Source: Rhodopirellula bahusiensis (lineage in GTDB: Bacteria; Planctomycetota; Planctomycetia; Pirellulales; Pirellulaceae). Taken from it: a stretch of 64,000 bases of DNA. A program made the position numbers and the translations under genes. Every line of letters starts with the position of its first letter. The stretch's first letter is position 1. This document shows, one piece after another, positions 1 to 10,096 of this stretch. Below the pieces are notes generated by a model that worked only from the letters and a program-made list of their open reading frames with translations, did not search any database and was not told the origin of the DNA. The stretch covers positions 186,001-250,000 of the forward strand of contig NZ_NIZW01000001.1 in assembly GCF_002727185.1 (NCBI RefSeq), given 5' to 3'.

Positions 1-2
1 AT

Positions 3-749
3 GAGATTGAAACGGACCTGGATCGCCTTCGTCGCGGTCGCAGCGTTCTCGACACGGTCGGCGAACGAGCCAAAGCCCTCAAACACGAACTCGGAATTCG
101 CGACCAGCAGAAACTCGACGAGTACCTTCTTTCCATTCGCGACCTGGAATCGCGACTGCAGCAATCGGAGGGCTGGGTCCGTCGCCCCAAGCCGGTCGTT
201 GATGAACAACCCGTTTCGGACATCAACGACAAGGCACTCGCAATTGAACGCCAGCGTTTGATGTACCGGATCATCGCCCTGGCGTTGCAAACAGATTCAA
301 CAAGAACGATCACGTTTCAATTGGCCGGGCTGAATTCAGTCCCGCAGATCCCAGGTGTGCAGAGCGATTGGCATGGCTTGTCGCATCACGGCAAAGACCC
401 GGAGAAGATCGCTGAACTGAAACGAATCGAAGCGGCAGAATGGGGAGCATTTGGCGAATTCCTCGATCAATTGAAATCAATCCAAGAAAACGACCGACCG
501 CTGCTGGACCAGACCGCAGTGATGTTCGGGTCCAATCTAGGAAACGCGAGCGCTCATGACTGGCGGAACCTTCCGATCCTGTTGGCCGGTGGAGGCTACC
601 GCCACGGAGAGTACGTCGCTCACGATGCGTCGAACAACACGCCGCTCTGCAACTTGTACGTCGAACTGGCCCAGCGAATGGGCGTCGAAATCGACGTCTT
701 CGGTTCCAGCACCGCGACTGGTATCAAAGGCCTCGAATCCACGACGTAG
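3..749 (+). CDS. DUF1552 family protein, C-terminal part
   Basis: The window opens inside this gene. Its frame is open from base 3 to a TAG at 747-749, giving the last 248 residues. Family features visible are a charged helical stretch containing DLESRLQQSE, the motif DWHGLSHHGKD, and GSNLGNASAHDWRNLPILL near the end. DUF1552 proteins are exported proteins abundant in planctomycetes, usually encoded beside multi-domain cytochrome-like proteins; their biochemical role is unknown. The real start and any Tat signal lie upstream of the window. No frameshift is seen. Confidence 0.85.
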   Translation, partial: EIETDLDRLRRGRSVLDTVGERAKALKHELGIRDQQKLDEYLLSIRDLESRLQQSEGWVRRPKPVVDEQPVSDINDKALAIERQRLMYRIIALALQTDSTRTITFQLAGLNSVPQIPGVQSDWHGLSHHGKDPEKIAELKRIEAAEWGAFGEFLDQLKSIQENDRPLLDQTAVMFGSNLGNASAHDWRNLPILLAGGGYRHGEYVAHDASNNTPLCNLYVELAQRMGVEIDVFGSSTATGIKGLESTT

Positions 750-755
750 CGAAAC

Positions 756-774
756 GGCCCAATCACGTTGGGCC
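756..774 (+). terminator. Hairpin after DUF1552 gene
   Basis: Perfect 7-bp stem GGCCCAA / TTGGGCC with loop TCACG, six bases after the stop codon. It has no T-run, so it is only terminator-like. Confidence 0.4.
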
Positions 775-821
775 AACCTGTAGGTGGTCTCCGCCGTGAG
801 TGCGCGACAAGCAGTGCAAGT

Positions 822-841
822 CTCGGTGGGGGACCACCGAG
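822..841 (-). terminator. Hairpin downstream of pgi
   Basis: Perfect 8-bp stem CTCGGTGG / CCACCGAG around loop GGGA. It lies 28 bases beyond the pgi stop codon, between the convergent DUF1552 and pgi genes. There is no T-tract; it could serve either strand. Confidence 0.4.
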
Positions 842-869
842 CTACAGGTTACCGATCGCTTCAAAGAAC

Positions 870-2285
870 TCAGCGGCCGAGGTTCTTGTTCATGTTGGTC
901 TTGTACTGTTCCACGCCCGGTTGCCCGTATGGGTTGATGCCCAACAAGCGTCCTTCGATCACGGTCGCGATCATCAGCATTTGGAACAGCTGCCCCAACA
1001 CATGCGTGTCGATCTGCGGCAAGATGATGTCGGTCGTCGGACGTCCATCCGCATGCAGTGCGTCATTAGTCCCCTTGATCGCAGCCGCCATGATGTCTGG
1101 CAACGTTTTTTCAGCGATGTCGTTCAACGTGTCTTGGTTGCGGTTCGATTGACCGACGGCCAACGAATCGGTCCGTTGCGATTCCACGATCACATTGTTG
1201 AAGACTTTGTCGTTGCGACCTTGTTGGTGCTGTTGGTGGCGACTGTGCAAATCGCGAGTGTTCAGTGTCGTCAGTGGAGTGACACCCTTGCCGTCTTTGC
1301 CGTTGGACTCGGCCAGCAATTGGTCGTACCACATTCCGACTGACTCAAGTGCTTTGCTCCACACGCTCATCACGCGAATCGATTTGTCGCGGTGCTGCGA
1401 AAGCAGGTGATTCACGGCGACGTACTGCATCACCACGTTGTCGGCGTAGTCCGCCGTCTTGAAGTGCTCGTTCATCGCGACGGCACCCTCGAGCAACTTC
1501 ATGCAGTCCAGCCCCAGGAAAGCAGCAGGGACCAAACCAACGGGCGACAGCACGCTGAAGCGACCGCCGACACCATCGGGCACTGTGAAGATTTCATCGC
1601 AACCGATTTCGGTCGCCAGATCATGCAGCTTTCCACTTTCGCCGGTCACGGGAACGACCAAACGAGACAACCATTCCTCGGACTCGGCCCCCAGTTCGGA
1701 TTCCAAATTGGCGAGGAAATGACGGAACGCGACGGCGGTTTCCATTGTTCCGCCGCTCTTGCTGATCACGATGATAGCGTGACGTTTTTCGGCGTCGCTG
1801 TCCGCGTATCCACCCGCTCGCACGCGTTGCAAAAGCGAGTCAGAGGCGTCGTTGTCGACGTTGTTGCCCTCGAAATACATCCGAGGCTTGCTGCCTCGGG
1901 CAGCCCGGCTCATCTCGTTGTGATACGGGTCGCAGCAAGCTTCCATCATCGCTCGGGCACCCATGTAGGACCCACCGATCCCCAAAACCACGGCTGCGTC
2001 AATTTGGTCGTGCAACCCGTTGGCGACCTTGAAAATGCGTCCCAGTTCCGACGCTTCTCGTTCTTTCGAATAGGCTTCCAACATTTCCTCGGGCAGCCAA
2101 AAGAATCGTGCGTCGAGTGGTTGTTTGTCAGCGGGAATGTCGCCCGATTCGTATTGTTTTTGGTCGGTTTCGACCATCTCGGTGCGAAGGGTTTCCATCT
2201 GGCCCTTCAACGAATCGATTTGTGCTTGAGTGATCCCGTAGTCGTCGTTGATCGATCCGGAAGCGTCGAAACGGAGCAAGCTCAT
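870..2285 (-). CDS. pgi: Glucose-6-phosphate isomerase
   Basis: Interconverts glucose 6-phosphate and fructose 6-phosphate in the cytoplasm, linking glycolysis, gluconeogenesis and the pentose phosphate pathway. The SIS-type sugar-phosphate isomerase fold is shown by GIGGSYMGARAM (phosphate-binding loop), ISKSGGTMETAVAF, and the PGI signature around DLHSRHQQHQQGRNDK. The length of 471 residues fits the shorter bacterial form. I chose the ATG at 2285 (MSLLRFDAS); the frame stays open to an ATG at 2360, but the extra 25 residues look non-conserved. It stands alone, convergent with the DUF1552 gene and divergent from the next gene. Confidence 0.93.
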   Translation of the reverse strand: MSLLRFDASGSINDDYGITQAQIDSLKGQMETLRTEMVETDQKQYESGDIPADKQPLDARFFWLPEEMLEAYSKEREASELGRIFKVANGLHDQIDAAVVLGIGGSYMGARAMMEACCDPYHNEMSRAARGSKPRMYFEGNNVDNDASDSLLQRVRAGGYADSDAEKRHAIIVISKSGGTMETAVAFRHFLANLESELGAESEEWLSRLVVPVTGESGKLHDLATEIGCDEIFTVPDGVGGRFSVLSPVGLVPAAFLGLDCMKLLEGAVAMNEHFKTADYADNVVMQYVAVNHLLSQHRDKSIRVMSVWSKALESVGMWYDQLLAESNGKDGKGVTPLTTLNTRDLHSRHQQHQQGRNDKVFNNVIVESQRTDSLAVGQSNRNQDTLNDIAEKTLPDIMAAAIKGTNDALHADGRPTTDIILPQIDTHVLGQLFQMLMIATVIEGRLLGINPYGQPGVEQYKTNMNKNLGR

Positions 2286-2581
2286 GATGGGGTCCGTGAA
2301 GGAGAGTGGAGAGGAGTTCTCGAATGATTGATTAGGATTGAATGACACCGCGGTGCCCACGAGCGAAGATGATACTGCATCGTTGGTCGCTGGTCAGGGT
2401 GAGAGCAATTAGCGCCCCGCCGCACGCCTTCGCGACCACGGAAAAAGAAAATGCTTGCGAGCAACGCGCGCAGAGAAGTAACATGGACAGCAGGCGGATG
2501 AACAATCGCGATTGCGATGCGAGTCGGCCAAACCTTTTCTTTGGCAATTGCCTTTCATTCATTCCGGCGAGTCACTTCGAG

Positions 2582-2971
2582 ATGATTCACTACACATGTG
2601 ATCGATGTCGACAAGTAATTGACCCCACACAGAGTTCCCGATACACGATTGCGATCGAGGTACAAAAGCTGGCAGAGGAGTGGAACGACGACGAAGCGGT
2701 CGACCATTTGGACGCTCTTCACCAAGCAATCGAAGCCGACGAAGCGGAAGATGAATTGATCGAATTGATCGATCACGACGCCGCATCACCCCGCAACGAA
2801 AGTGAACCCGAATGCTTCGCGGAAGCAACGACCGAACTGCATGACGGCCCCGTCGCGACCGGCGAGGTGGTCACACAAAACTTCGACCTGTGCGAATCCT
2901 GTTATCGCCGCTATCGCAGCAACCCTCTGGGTCGCGAGAGAAACCTGAAGATGCACTTCAGTAACAACTGA
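2582..2971 (+). CDS. Small acidic protein with two CxxC pairs
   Basis: A 129-residue protein starting MIHYTCDRCRQVID. It has one CxxC (CDRC) near the N-terminus and a second (CESC) near the C-terminus, with an acidic, helix-prone middle rich in Asp and Glu. The pattern suggests one zinc site formed by the two ends. I do not recognise a named family. The frame is open upstream to 2342, but the CxxC-bearing part begins at this ATG, so I chose the short form. It is divergent from pgi. Confidence 0.6.
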   Translation: MIHYTCDRCRQVIDPTQSSRYTIAIEVQKLAEEWNDDEAVDHLDALHQAIEADEAEDELIELIDHDAASPRNESEPECFAEATTELHDGPVATGEVVTQNFDLCESCYRRYRSNPLGRERNLKMHFSNN

Positions 2972-3028
2972 TCAGTAACAACGGAACAGGGTGCTCAGCC
3001 GAACAGGGTGCTCAGTTGAAAAAGGTGC

Positions 3029-5380
3029 TCAGTTGCCAAAGGGGTCGCCACCAAACGGGTCGTTGTTCCTCTGATTCGCTGGCGTGGCCGACTTAGATGG
3101 CAACACATCTGACATCCCTTCGGGGATCAAGTCCGTGTCGATGACAAACCCCTTCAGTGCAGACAGTGCCGAAGGGAGGTCACGGTCCATGCCAAGTTCA
3201 TCGACCAGCGATCGTCGCTGCTTCGCAAGCTCTTGCATTCTTTGCTCGCACTGAGCCAACCGGTTTTCAAGCTTGAGCAATTCGGTTTGGTAGCGCTGAA
3301 TCACTTCTCGTGGGAAGGCGGAACTGCCTCTTTGGCGAGTCAACTGGTTTGAGACTCGCTCCAGTTCAGTCACCAAATGCTTTCGCAGATCCAGCAATCC
3401 TTCCAACGTGCGATCGGTGTCGTTGAGTTCACGCCGATCGGCCAAAATACTTTGGAGCATTTCGAGTTGCTCCTTTGGCCACTTGCCCTCGGCAATCCAT
3501 CCTTCCAAGGTGCCCAATGAGATCTCACCCCATTTGTTGGGATCGTCCGCTGAATACTGTTCCATCGTCACGATTTCACGTGAACCACCGTCCGGCAACT
3601 TGACTCTCAGACGATGCCAGGCATCCGTTTTCTCAACCTCGATGTCCTTGTCCTTCATCGCCTGCAACTCATACGGTGTCGGAGGCAAAGGGATTTCCAG
3701 GATCACAGTGCGGTCATCTCCGGAACGATTCAACACCTCGTATTTGGTCTCGCGCTGACGCTGAATTTGGATCGTGATCAGGTGCAGTTTGGGATCGATT
3801 TGAACCGATTGTTCTTCTGAAGTTGATTCAACCGGATGCGCCGTGACACGCACGCCACCATCCATCGCGTATCCCACCAAGCGTTTGACCGACGGTGCCA
3901 AATCGGGAAGCACAACCTCGCCAAGGATCGATCGCATTTGGTCGCCAGCCAAGACACTGCCGGGTCCCGATGGAAGCAAAGCGGGCGTGTTGTTCTCGAT
4001 CTCCAGGCACAACAACGTCGCCGTCGGATGGTAGGACTGACGGTAGACCGAGACGTCGTTGACCGACACGGGATCGATGAGGGTGTCCAACAAAGCGGTC
4101 TTGCCGTCTTCCAAGGCAACGGACTCGAACTGCAACTCCAAGGTGCTGCCGGCGGGAGCGTCCGAGGTTTCGTTCAACACTTGGTTCAGCGAACCGCCGT
4201 AGCCAGAACCACTTGCGAAGAGATCATCGGACGTGGGCCTGGCCCCACGACGAGGCATCGCTCTGAACGCCCCACCTCCCATGCTGCCACCCATGCCACC
4301 TCCCATGCCGCCGCCACCCATTCCTCCCAGTCCCATCGACATGTCCATATCCATTCCCATCATGTCCATGGAGTCGCTCATCCCAATCGTCTCCTCTGGC
4401 ATCCCTGGAGCTGCGAGCTCATTGTTGGCGTAGGCTCGCCCCAGCGATTCGCTGAACCGCGGCGCCATCGCAACTTGCCGTGACGGACGCTGCAACGGTT
4501 CCAAGCGGGCACGCAGCACCGACCGCAAATCCATCGTGAAAAGAACGGGACTTCCGTCGATCAAACTCAACTCGACGCCCTTCCAATCAACCCCCGAGGT
4601 GTTCTCGACAATGCTGCGATGAATCAGTTGGTCGCCTTCAATCCGGTAGCTGACTTTCCACATCGGAACCGAACGCATCAATCCGATGGTGACCTCTCGT
4701 TCGGGGCCGTCGCCAAAGACAAACTCGACCGCACGAGTGGCCAACTCGGCCGGGCGAGACTCTTTTTCCAACGCTTCTCGCAAACGCGATTGAAAGTCTT
4801 CGTCCGACGCATCGATCGAAGCGAAGTCATCCACCCACATCGAACTCAAACCGGTCTCCGTCAAAACGGTCACGACTTCACGGTCGATCCGTTGTTCATC
4901 GACAATCTCAGTGCGTTGTTCAATCGCGACCAGCGTGCCTTCGACCTTCTTGCCGGAATGCTCGGTCGCAACGATGCGTTGCCCTTTCATCGACACTAAC
5001 AAATCGCCAAGCGTGCGAGTGTTGGGGAGTGACTTGGCAGGCTGAACCGGGTCCGGAGGCGATACCATTCGAATCTCACCGGACGCCGAGGCATCCAAAA
5101 TTCGAGACACGCGGACCGCTTCGTTCAGTTCAAACTCGCCCACCTCAACACGGAAGACGCCGGGGCCAGTGATCGTGCCGCGATACTCGAACCAGCCTTT
5201 TCCGGCGGCGTGCAGCGTGATCGATCGAAGCGAAAGTTCGACTTCCGGGATCGCTTGCTTCTCTCGCTCTTGAACCGGTTCCTTCGACGGCGGCTCCACT
5301 ACCCCTTGAGCCCACAACGGATTCGCGACCAAATACAACAACGAACCCAACAGGGCTCGGTTCCAAAAGAAGCCATTCAT
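3029..5380 (-). CDS. Large secreted protein, DUF4139-like, with Met/Gly-rich insert
   Basis: A 783-residue protein starting MNGFFWNRALLGSLLYLVA, a clear signal peptide ending near ANPLWAQ. The frame is open 93 bases further upstream, but this ATG places the signal at the N-terminus. The central part resembles DUF4139-type beta-rich proteins (DTLIDPVSVNDVSVYRQ). Around residues 325-377 is a low-complexity tract made mostly of Met, Asp and Gly followed by Gly-Met repeats. The last ~170 residues are charged and predicted coiled coil (TELLKLENRLAQCEQRMQEL). Likely periplasmic or cell-surface; function unknown. Monocistronic. Confidence 0.7.
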   Translation of the reverse strand: MNGFFWNRALLGSLLYLVANPLWAQGVVEPPSKEPVQEREKQAIPEVELSLRSITLHAAGKGWFEYRGTITGPGVFRVEVGEFELNEAVRVSRILDASASGEIRMVSPPDPVQPAKSLPNTRTLGDLLVSMKGQRIVATEHSGKKVEGTLVAIEQRTEIVDEQRIDREVVTVLTETGLSSMWVDDFASIDASDEDFQSRLREALEKESRPAELATRAVEFVFGDGPEREVTIGLMRSVPMWKVSYRIEGDQLIHRSIVENTSGVDWKGVELSLIDGSPVLFTMDLRSVLRARLEPLQRPSRQVAMAPRFSESLGRAYANNELAAPGMPEETIGMSDSMDMMGMDMDMSMGLGGMGGGGMGGGMGGSMGGGAFRAMPRRGARPTSDDLFASGSGYGGSLNQVLNETSDAPAGSTLELQFESVALEDGKTALLDTLIDPVSVNDVSVYRQSYHPTATLLCLEIENNTPALLPSGPGSVLAGDQMRSILGEVVLPDLAPSVKRLVGYAMDGGVRVTAHPVESTSEEQSVQIDPKLHLITIQIQRQRETKYEVLNRSGDDRTVILEIPLPPTPYELQAMKDKDIEVEKTDAWHRLRVKLPDGGSREIVTMEQYSADDPNKWGEISLGTLEGWIAEGKWPKEQLEMLQSILADRRELNDTDRTLEGLLDLRKHLVTELERVSNQLTRQRGSSAFPREVIQRYQTELLKLENRLAQCEQRMQELAKQRRSLVDELGMDRDLPSALSALKGFVIDTDLIPEGMSDVLPSKSATPANQRNNDPFGGDPFGN

Positions 5381-5643
5381 GCCTGATATCCAGAAGAGTC
5401 GAAGAGAAGCTCGGAACGCATCGACCAAAGCCAACACGTCCTTCCTTGATTCTAAGTAACCCGCGAACAACAAGCGACGAATTTAGCGGTGCGTCTCGAG
5501 CCGCCCGGCGAGAAACCGGAGGGCTCGCGTCCTTCCGTCATGTCATTGGTTGTTCACGTGGTCCAAAACCGAGACAACGCAGCAAAATGCCAACATCACA
5601 ACGGATCAAAGCGAGTTTTCTTAGGGACTTTCCGAATCAGAAA
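5381..5643. other. Intergenic gap, mostly repeat-like
   Basis: This 263-base gap separates the DUF4139-like gene from the end of the upstream-lying sulfatase gene, both on the minus strand. Apart from the hairpin repeat at 5497-5527 and the presumed promoter of the DUF4139-like gene I see no gene. Confidence 0.5.
5497..5527. repeat. REP-like intergenic palindrome, copy 1
   Basis: Hairpin CGAGCC / GGCTCG enclosing an inner CCGG / CCGG pair. The surrounding words (AATTTAGCGG upstream and CCGGAGGGCTCGCG) recur in reverse orientation in the hairpin at 8830-8888, so the two look like copies of a dispersed intergenic repeat. Confidence 0.45.
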
Positions 5644-7095
5644 TCAGCTTCCGCCGTTCGACTTGGACGCCGCTTCGCGTTTTAGCTCTTTGAATCGAGC
5701 TCGCATTTCCGCCAATTGTTTGGCATGGGCGGGATCGTTGATCAAATCGTTTTCCTCGTGCGGGTCATCCGAAATACGGAACAACTGCTCACGGTCGAAT
5801 TCGGGCCAGTAGAAATACTTCCAGTCTTTTCGGACCAAGGCTTCCGACTTTGGAATGAAGTTTTTGTCGCGAATCGTGGGATGTTCGTAGAAGAACTCGT
5901 CACGCCACTTCGCTTGGGAAGCATCTTTCACGTCATACAAAGTTGCCATGTCGCGACCCTGCATGGATTCGGGGACCTCAGCCCCCACGGCATTCAAAAT
6001 GGTCGGTGCCAAATCAACACTGAGCGTGAAGTCGTCATTGGTCGAACCGTGTTTGTCCGCTGGCATCCGTGGATCTCGAATGATCAGTGGCACACGAATG
6101 CTTTCTTGGTGGGGATACCACTTGTCGGCCAAACCGTGCTCCGCGTGGTAATAACCATTGTCGGTCGTGAAGATCACCAACGTGTTGTCGAGAACGCCTT
6201 GTTCTTCCAGCGTTTTCAGAATCTTGCCGCATGTTGAATCCACTTCCGTCGCGAGGCGGTAGTAGTTCTTCATCATGATCTGATACTTCTCCGGCGTGTC
6301 GAAACGCCAGTGATAGCGATTGCGTCCCTCGTTGCCGTCGTTTGCCACGAACTCGGGCAAGCGATGAAAGGACTCGTCCGTTGCATTGGCTGGCACAGGG
6401 ATCTCAACATCCTGATACAGGTGCATGCTTTCCGGTTGAGGCAGAAACTGCTGCGGATTTCCGTCTTCGGCATGCGTCGCGAAAAAAGCGACCGTCAAGC
6501 AAAACGGTTGTTCCTTCGGACGGTTGCCTAAAAATTCCATCGCATCGTTTTCGTTCCGCTGCGTCACGTGCACCTTGGATCCATCGGGCATCTTGAACCA
6601 GTGCCTGCCATAGTACGAGCGACCAAAGTCGTAGTTCTCACCTGGGAACTTTCCGTTGTGCCATTTGCCAACGTGACCGACGTGATAGCCGCTGTCTCGC
6701 AAGACGCCGGGGTAGGTTTGTTCCCAAGGTGTTTCGAAAGGCTTGAACCCATCGCAACCGTGAGACGACATCCATTGCCCGGTGAACAAACACGCTCGAC
6801 TGACACCGCAAATGGATGTCGTCACGCAGTTCTCCGTGAACCGCATGCCTTCACCGGCCAATGCGTCCAGCGTCGGTGTTTGCACGACTGGATTGCCAGC
6901 GACACCGAGCGTGTCATGACGCCAATCATCGGCGTACAGCACCACAACGTTCATCGGAGTCGCGGACGCTTCCGATGAAGCATCCGGCGAGGCAGCGACG
7001 GCCTGACTTCCAAGAGACAAAGTGGCAAAAACGCTCAAGCAGAATACTGGCGTAACGAGACGGAACCAAACCTTTCGGAACCAACTTGCAATCAT
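5644..7095 (-). CDS. Secreted sulfatase (formylglycine type)
   Basis: A 483-residue sulfatase that would hydrolyse sulfate esters on exported glycans. It starts with a long signal peptide ([19 protein letters not shown]). The metal-binding opening [14 protein letters not shown] follows, then the formylglycine segment [12 protein letters not shown]. The Cys to be matured is present, but Pro of the usual C-x-P-x-R is Val, a variant I have seen in planctomycete sulfatases. Later sulfatase features are [11 protein letters not shown] and [13 protein letters not shown]. It is divergent from the next sulfatase gene, with a ~110-base shared promoter region. Confidence 0.9.
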   Translation of the reverse strand: MIASWFRKVWFRLVTPVFCLSVFATLSLGSQAVAASPDASSEASATPMNVVVLYADDWRHDTLGVAGNPVVQTPTLDALAGEGMRFTENCVTTSICGVSRACLFTGQWMSSHGCDGFKPFETPWEQTYPGVLRDSGYHVGHVGKWHNGKFPGENYDFGRSYYGRHWFKMPDGSKVHVTQRNENDAMEFLGNRPKEQPFCLTVAFFATHAEDGNPQQFLPQPESMHLYQDVEIPVPANATDESFHRLPEFVANDGNEGRNRYHWRFDTPEKYQIMMKNYYRLATEVDSTCGKILKTLEEQGVLDNTLVIFTTDNGYYHAEHGLADKWYPHQESIRVPLIIRDPRMPADKHGSTNDDFTLSVDLAPTILNAVGAEVPESMQGRDMATLYDVKDASQAKWRDEFFYEHPTIRDKNFIPKSEALVRKDWKYFYWPEFDREQLFRISDDPHEENDLINDPAHAKQLAEMRARFKELKREAASKSNGGS

Positions 7096-7207
7096 GATGT
7101 TTTAACAGGAGGGAGGTTTTTAGGCGGGTGAGGACCACGGACGCGGTCGGTCGAGATAGAGTAACAGCTTTTCACAATAAAAATGCACTTTTAGGCGAGA
7201 ACTTTCG

Positions 7208-8746
7208 ATGCGTTGCCCCTCCCTTTTGAGATCCCCGTTCGCTCGATTTCTTCTCGTTTCCCTCGGATGCATTCTCAACGTCTCTCCGTTGTGTGCTGAA
7301 ACCAAAACGCAACCAAACGTCCTGATTCTGTATGCGGACGATCTTGGTTACGGCGACTTGAATCTGCAAAACGCCGAGTCGAAAATCCCGACGCCTCACC
7401 TGGATCAACTGGCTCGATCGGGCATGCGGTTCACGGACGGGCACTCGTCGTCAGGAATCTGCACGCCCAGCCGATACGCTCTGCTGACCGGGCGTCATCA
7501 CTGGCGTGATTTTCACGGCATCGTCAACGCGTTCGGCCAATCCGTTTTCGAACCCGAGCAACTGACGCTCGCGGAAATGTTCCAACAACATGGCTACGAA
7601 ACCGCGGCGATTGGAAAATGGCACCTCGGTTGGGATTGGGACGCGGTCAAAAAACCGGACGCCAAAACGTTTGGCGAAGGTCGCAAGAAAGGCTACGGTC
7701 CGGAAGCCTTTGACTGGACAAAGCCGATTCCCGACGGGCCGCTCGCACATGGATTTGATTCGTACTTCGGCGACACCGTGATCAACTTCCCGCCGTACTG
7801 CTGGATTGAAAACGACAAGGTCGTGAAGGCTCCCGACACGATCATGGACACGGCGAAATGGAAACCGATCAAGGAAGGCAACTGGGAATGCCGCCCCGGC
7901 CCAATGACATCGGACTGGGATCCGTACGAAAACATTCCCACCACGACCGAGCGTGGCGTTCAGTTCATTCAATCAAAAAGCGATAGCGATCAACCCTTCT
8001 TCCTGTACTTCGCATTCCCCGCCCCTCACGCTCCGATCATTCCCAACGACGAGTTCGATGGTCGATCCGGAGCGGGCCCGTATGGCGACTACGTTTGCGA
8101 AACCGACGACGCCTGCGGCAAACTGCTACAAGCTCTGAAAGATTCGGGACAAAGCGACAACACGCTTGTGGTCTTCTCCGCCGACAACGGACCGGAACGC
8201 TATGCCTATGCCCGTGACGAAAAATACGATCACTGGTCGTCGCAGCCTTTCCGCGGATTGAAACGAGACCTCTACGAAGGAGGTCACCACGTTCCGTTTG
8301 TCATTCACTGGCCGGGCGTCACGGATGCTGAATCAACTTGCGATGCATTGGTCTCGCAAGTCGACTTGTTCGCGACGATGGCTGACATGCTGGGACACGA
8401 AATTCCCGATGGCCAAGCCAAGGACTCACGCAGTTTGATGCCGCTGCTGAAACAACCCAACCAAAAACATCGTCAGTCGCTGGTCCAGAACACTCGCGTC
8501 GATGAGTACGCGATCCGAGACGGCAAGTGGTTGTTGATCGATGCCAAGAGCGGCTACGTCAGCGGCCGAAACAAAGGCTGGGAATCTCGCCGCCAAATTC
8601 CGGCGGACGATAAACAGCCGTATGAGCTGTATGATTTGTCCGTCGACATCGGGCAAAGTGAAAACGTCGCGAGCGAGTATCCCGAAACGGTCGAGCGAAT
8701 GAAGTCGCTGCTGCAAACCATTCGCGAAGATGGCTATCCCGAATAG
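7208..8746 (+). CDS. Secreted sulfatase, arylsulfatase A-like
   Basis: A 512-residue exported sulfatase. Signal peptide [20 protein letters not shown]; metal site [14 protein letters not shown]; canonical formylglycine motif [23 protein letters not shown]; and [11 protein letters not shown] with the second half of the metal site. It ends [13 protein letters not shown], typical of arylsulfatase A-like members. Substrate cannot be told from sequence. It is divergent from the sulfatase at 5644-7095, which suggests shared regulation. Confidence 0.92.
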   Translation: MRCPSLLRSPFARFLLVSLGCILNVSPLCAETKTQPNVLILYADDLGYGDLNLQNAESKIPTPHLDQLARSGMRFTDGHSSSGICTPSRYALLTGRHHWRDFHGIVNAFGQSVFEPEQLTLAEMFQQHGYETAAIGKWHLGWDWDAVKKPDAKTFGEGRKKGYGPEAFDWTKPIPDGPLAHGFDSYFGDTVINFPPYCWIENDKVVKAPDTIMDTAKWKPIKEGNWECRPGPMTSDWDPYENIPTTTERGVQFIQSKSDSDQPFFLYFAFPAPHAPIIPNDEFDGRSGAGPYGDYVCETDDACGKLLQALKDSGQSDNTLVVFSADNGPERYAYARDEKYDHWSSQPFRGLKRDLYEGGHHVPFVIHWPGVTDAESTCDALVSQVDLFATMADMLGHEIPDGQAKDSRSLMPLLKQPNQKHRQSLVQNTRVDEYAIRDGKWLLIDAKSGYVSGRNKGWESRRQIPADDKQPYELYDLSVDIGQSENVASEYPETVERMKSLLQTIREDGYPE

Positions 8747-8829
8747 CTGACGAAGCCGCCGGGCCGGAGCAGTTGGGTGTATCAACCATTCCCGCCTGGT
8801 GGTTTGGCAATGAAAAAACTTTGGTTGAC

Positions 8830-8888
8830 ACCGGACGGCTCGCGCCGTTCCGCTACTAATTTTAGCGGCTGGGCGCGAGCCCTCCGGT
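8830..8888. terminator. Long hairpin between convergent genes, REP-like copy 2
   Basis: Near-perfect hairpin of about 21 bp: ACCGGA, GGCTCGCGCC and CCGCT pair with AGCGG, GGCGCGAGCC and TCCGGT, with small symmetric bulges and a 9-base loop. It lies between the ends of the sulfatase and trpD genes, so it can act as a bidirectional terminator. It shares words with the palindrome at 5497-5527. Confidence 0.6.
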
Positions 8889-8938
8889 TTGACGAACTTT
8901 AAGATTCAATCCTGACAAACCGCTCGCTGTTTCGCGAT

Positions 8939-9967
8939 TCACTCTGCGAGCTGTTTCAGTTTGTCTTGTGCCGCACCGGAATCGATCGCTTCCGCGGCGA
9001 GTTGGACTCCTTCGGTGAGCGATGAGACCCGCCCGACCAAACTCAACGCCGCGGCGCAGCCCGCCAACACCGTGTCGCGTTGCGGTCCGGGGCTGCCTTC
9101 GAAAAGACTGCGGATGATCTCGGCGGACTCCGGTGGATCGGCGGCGGCGAGTGCGTTTTGATGAACCGGGGTCAGGCCAAAATCGGCTGGCATCCACGTG
9201 TGACTTTGCTGAGCACCCGAGGCAACTTCGATGCACGAGGTCGCACCGTCGAGCGATACTTCGTCTTGTCCGTCATCGGCATGCAGCACATAGCTTCGCT
9301 GCGTGTCCAACTCCGCCAGTGCCGCGGCGATTTTAATTTGCGTTTCGGGTGCGGCGGTTCCGAGCAATTGATGCGTTGCTCCGGCTGGGTTGCAAAGCGG
9401 TCCGAGCAAGTTGAACAGCGTTGGAACAGCCAGCTTTCGACGGACCGACACAACGTGCCGCATCGCGGGATGCAGCTTGGCAGCGAAACAAAAGCAGATG
9501 CCGATGTCATTGAGTCGACGCGATACCTGATCAGGTTCGGATTCGATTTTGACGCCCAAACATTCCAGCACATCGGCCGAACCTGTCTTGCTGGTCGCTC
9601 GCCGATTTCCATGCTTGGCCACCGCGACGCCACATGCCGAGGCCAAAATGGCGACCGCGGTGGAGATATTGAAGGTCCCGGATCCACTGCCGCCGGTGCC
9701 GCATGTATCCAGCAACACGTCGTGATCATGATCAATTCGAGTCATGTGCTTTCGCATCGCTCGAGCCGCACCGACCAACTCGCTGACCGCTTCGCCTTTT
9801 TCACGCAGAGCCAGCAAGAGCTGCCCAACTTCTTCTTCGTTCGCCGCACCTTGCAGCATCGCGTCGATCAAGGCACCGGTTTGCTCCGCCGACAAATCGT
9901 TGCCACCTCGCGCGCGAGTGATAGCATCCGAGAACGTGAGCGTGGGGTCAGTCGAAGAATCAGTCAT
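8939..9967 (-). CDS. trpD: Anthranilate phosphoribosyltransferase
   Basis: Second committed enzyme of tryptophan synthesis: transfers the phosphoribosyl group of PRPP to anthranilate. The 342 residues carry the diagnostic PRPP site DTCGTGGSGSGTFNIST and the anthranilate-side motif AKHGNRRATSKTGSADVLE, plus FNLLGPLCNPAGATHQLLG. The length is normal for the family. No other trp gene is in the window, so it is unlinked from the rest of the pathway here. Divergence from neighbours suggests its own promoter. Confidence 0.95.
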   Translation of the reverse strand: MTDSSTDPTLTFSDAITRARGGNDLSAEQTGALIDAMLQGAANEEEVGQLLLALREKGEAVSELVGAARAMRKHMTRIDHDHDVLLDTCGTGGSGSGTFNISTAVAILASACGVAVAKHGNRRATSKTGSADVLECLGVKIESEPDQVSRRLNDIGICFCFAAKLHPAMRHVVSVRRKLAVPTLFNLLGPLCNPAGATHQLLGTAAPETQIKIAAALAELDTQRSYVLHADDGQDEVSLDGATSCIEVASGAQQSHTWMPADFGLTPVHQNALAAADPPESAEIIRSLFEGSPGPQRDTVLAGCAAALSLVGRVSSLTEGVQLAAEAIDSGAAQDKLKQLAE

Positions 9968-10096
9968 CAGCCTGGCAGGACAAGAGCATCAAGGCGTGCT
10001 TTCGCGACGCACGTTGGAGGGAACGCCCCAAGTGTAGCCTGCCGTCACGATTCGAAGCGAGCCAGCATCATTCAACACGTGGAGCGTTGACCGGGC

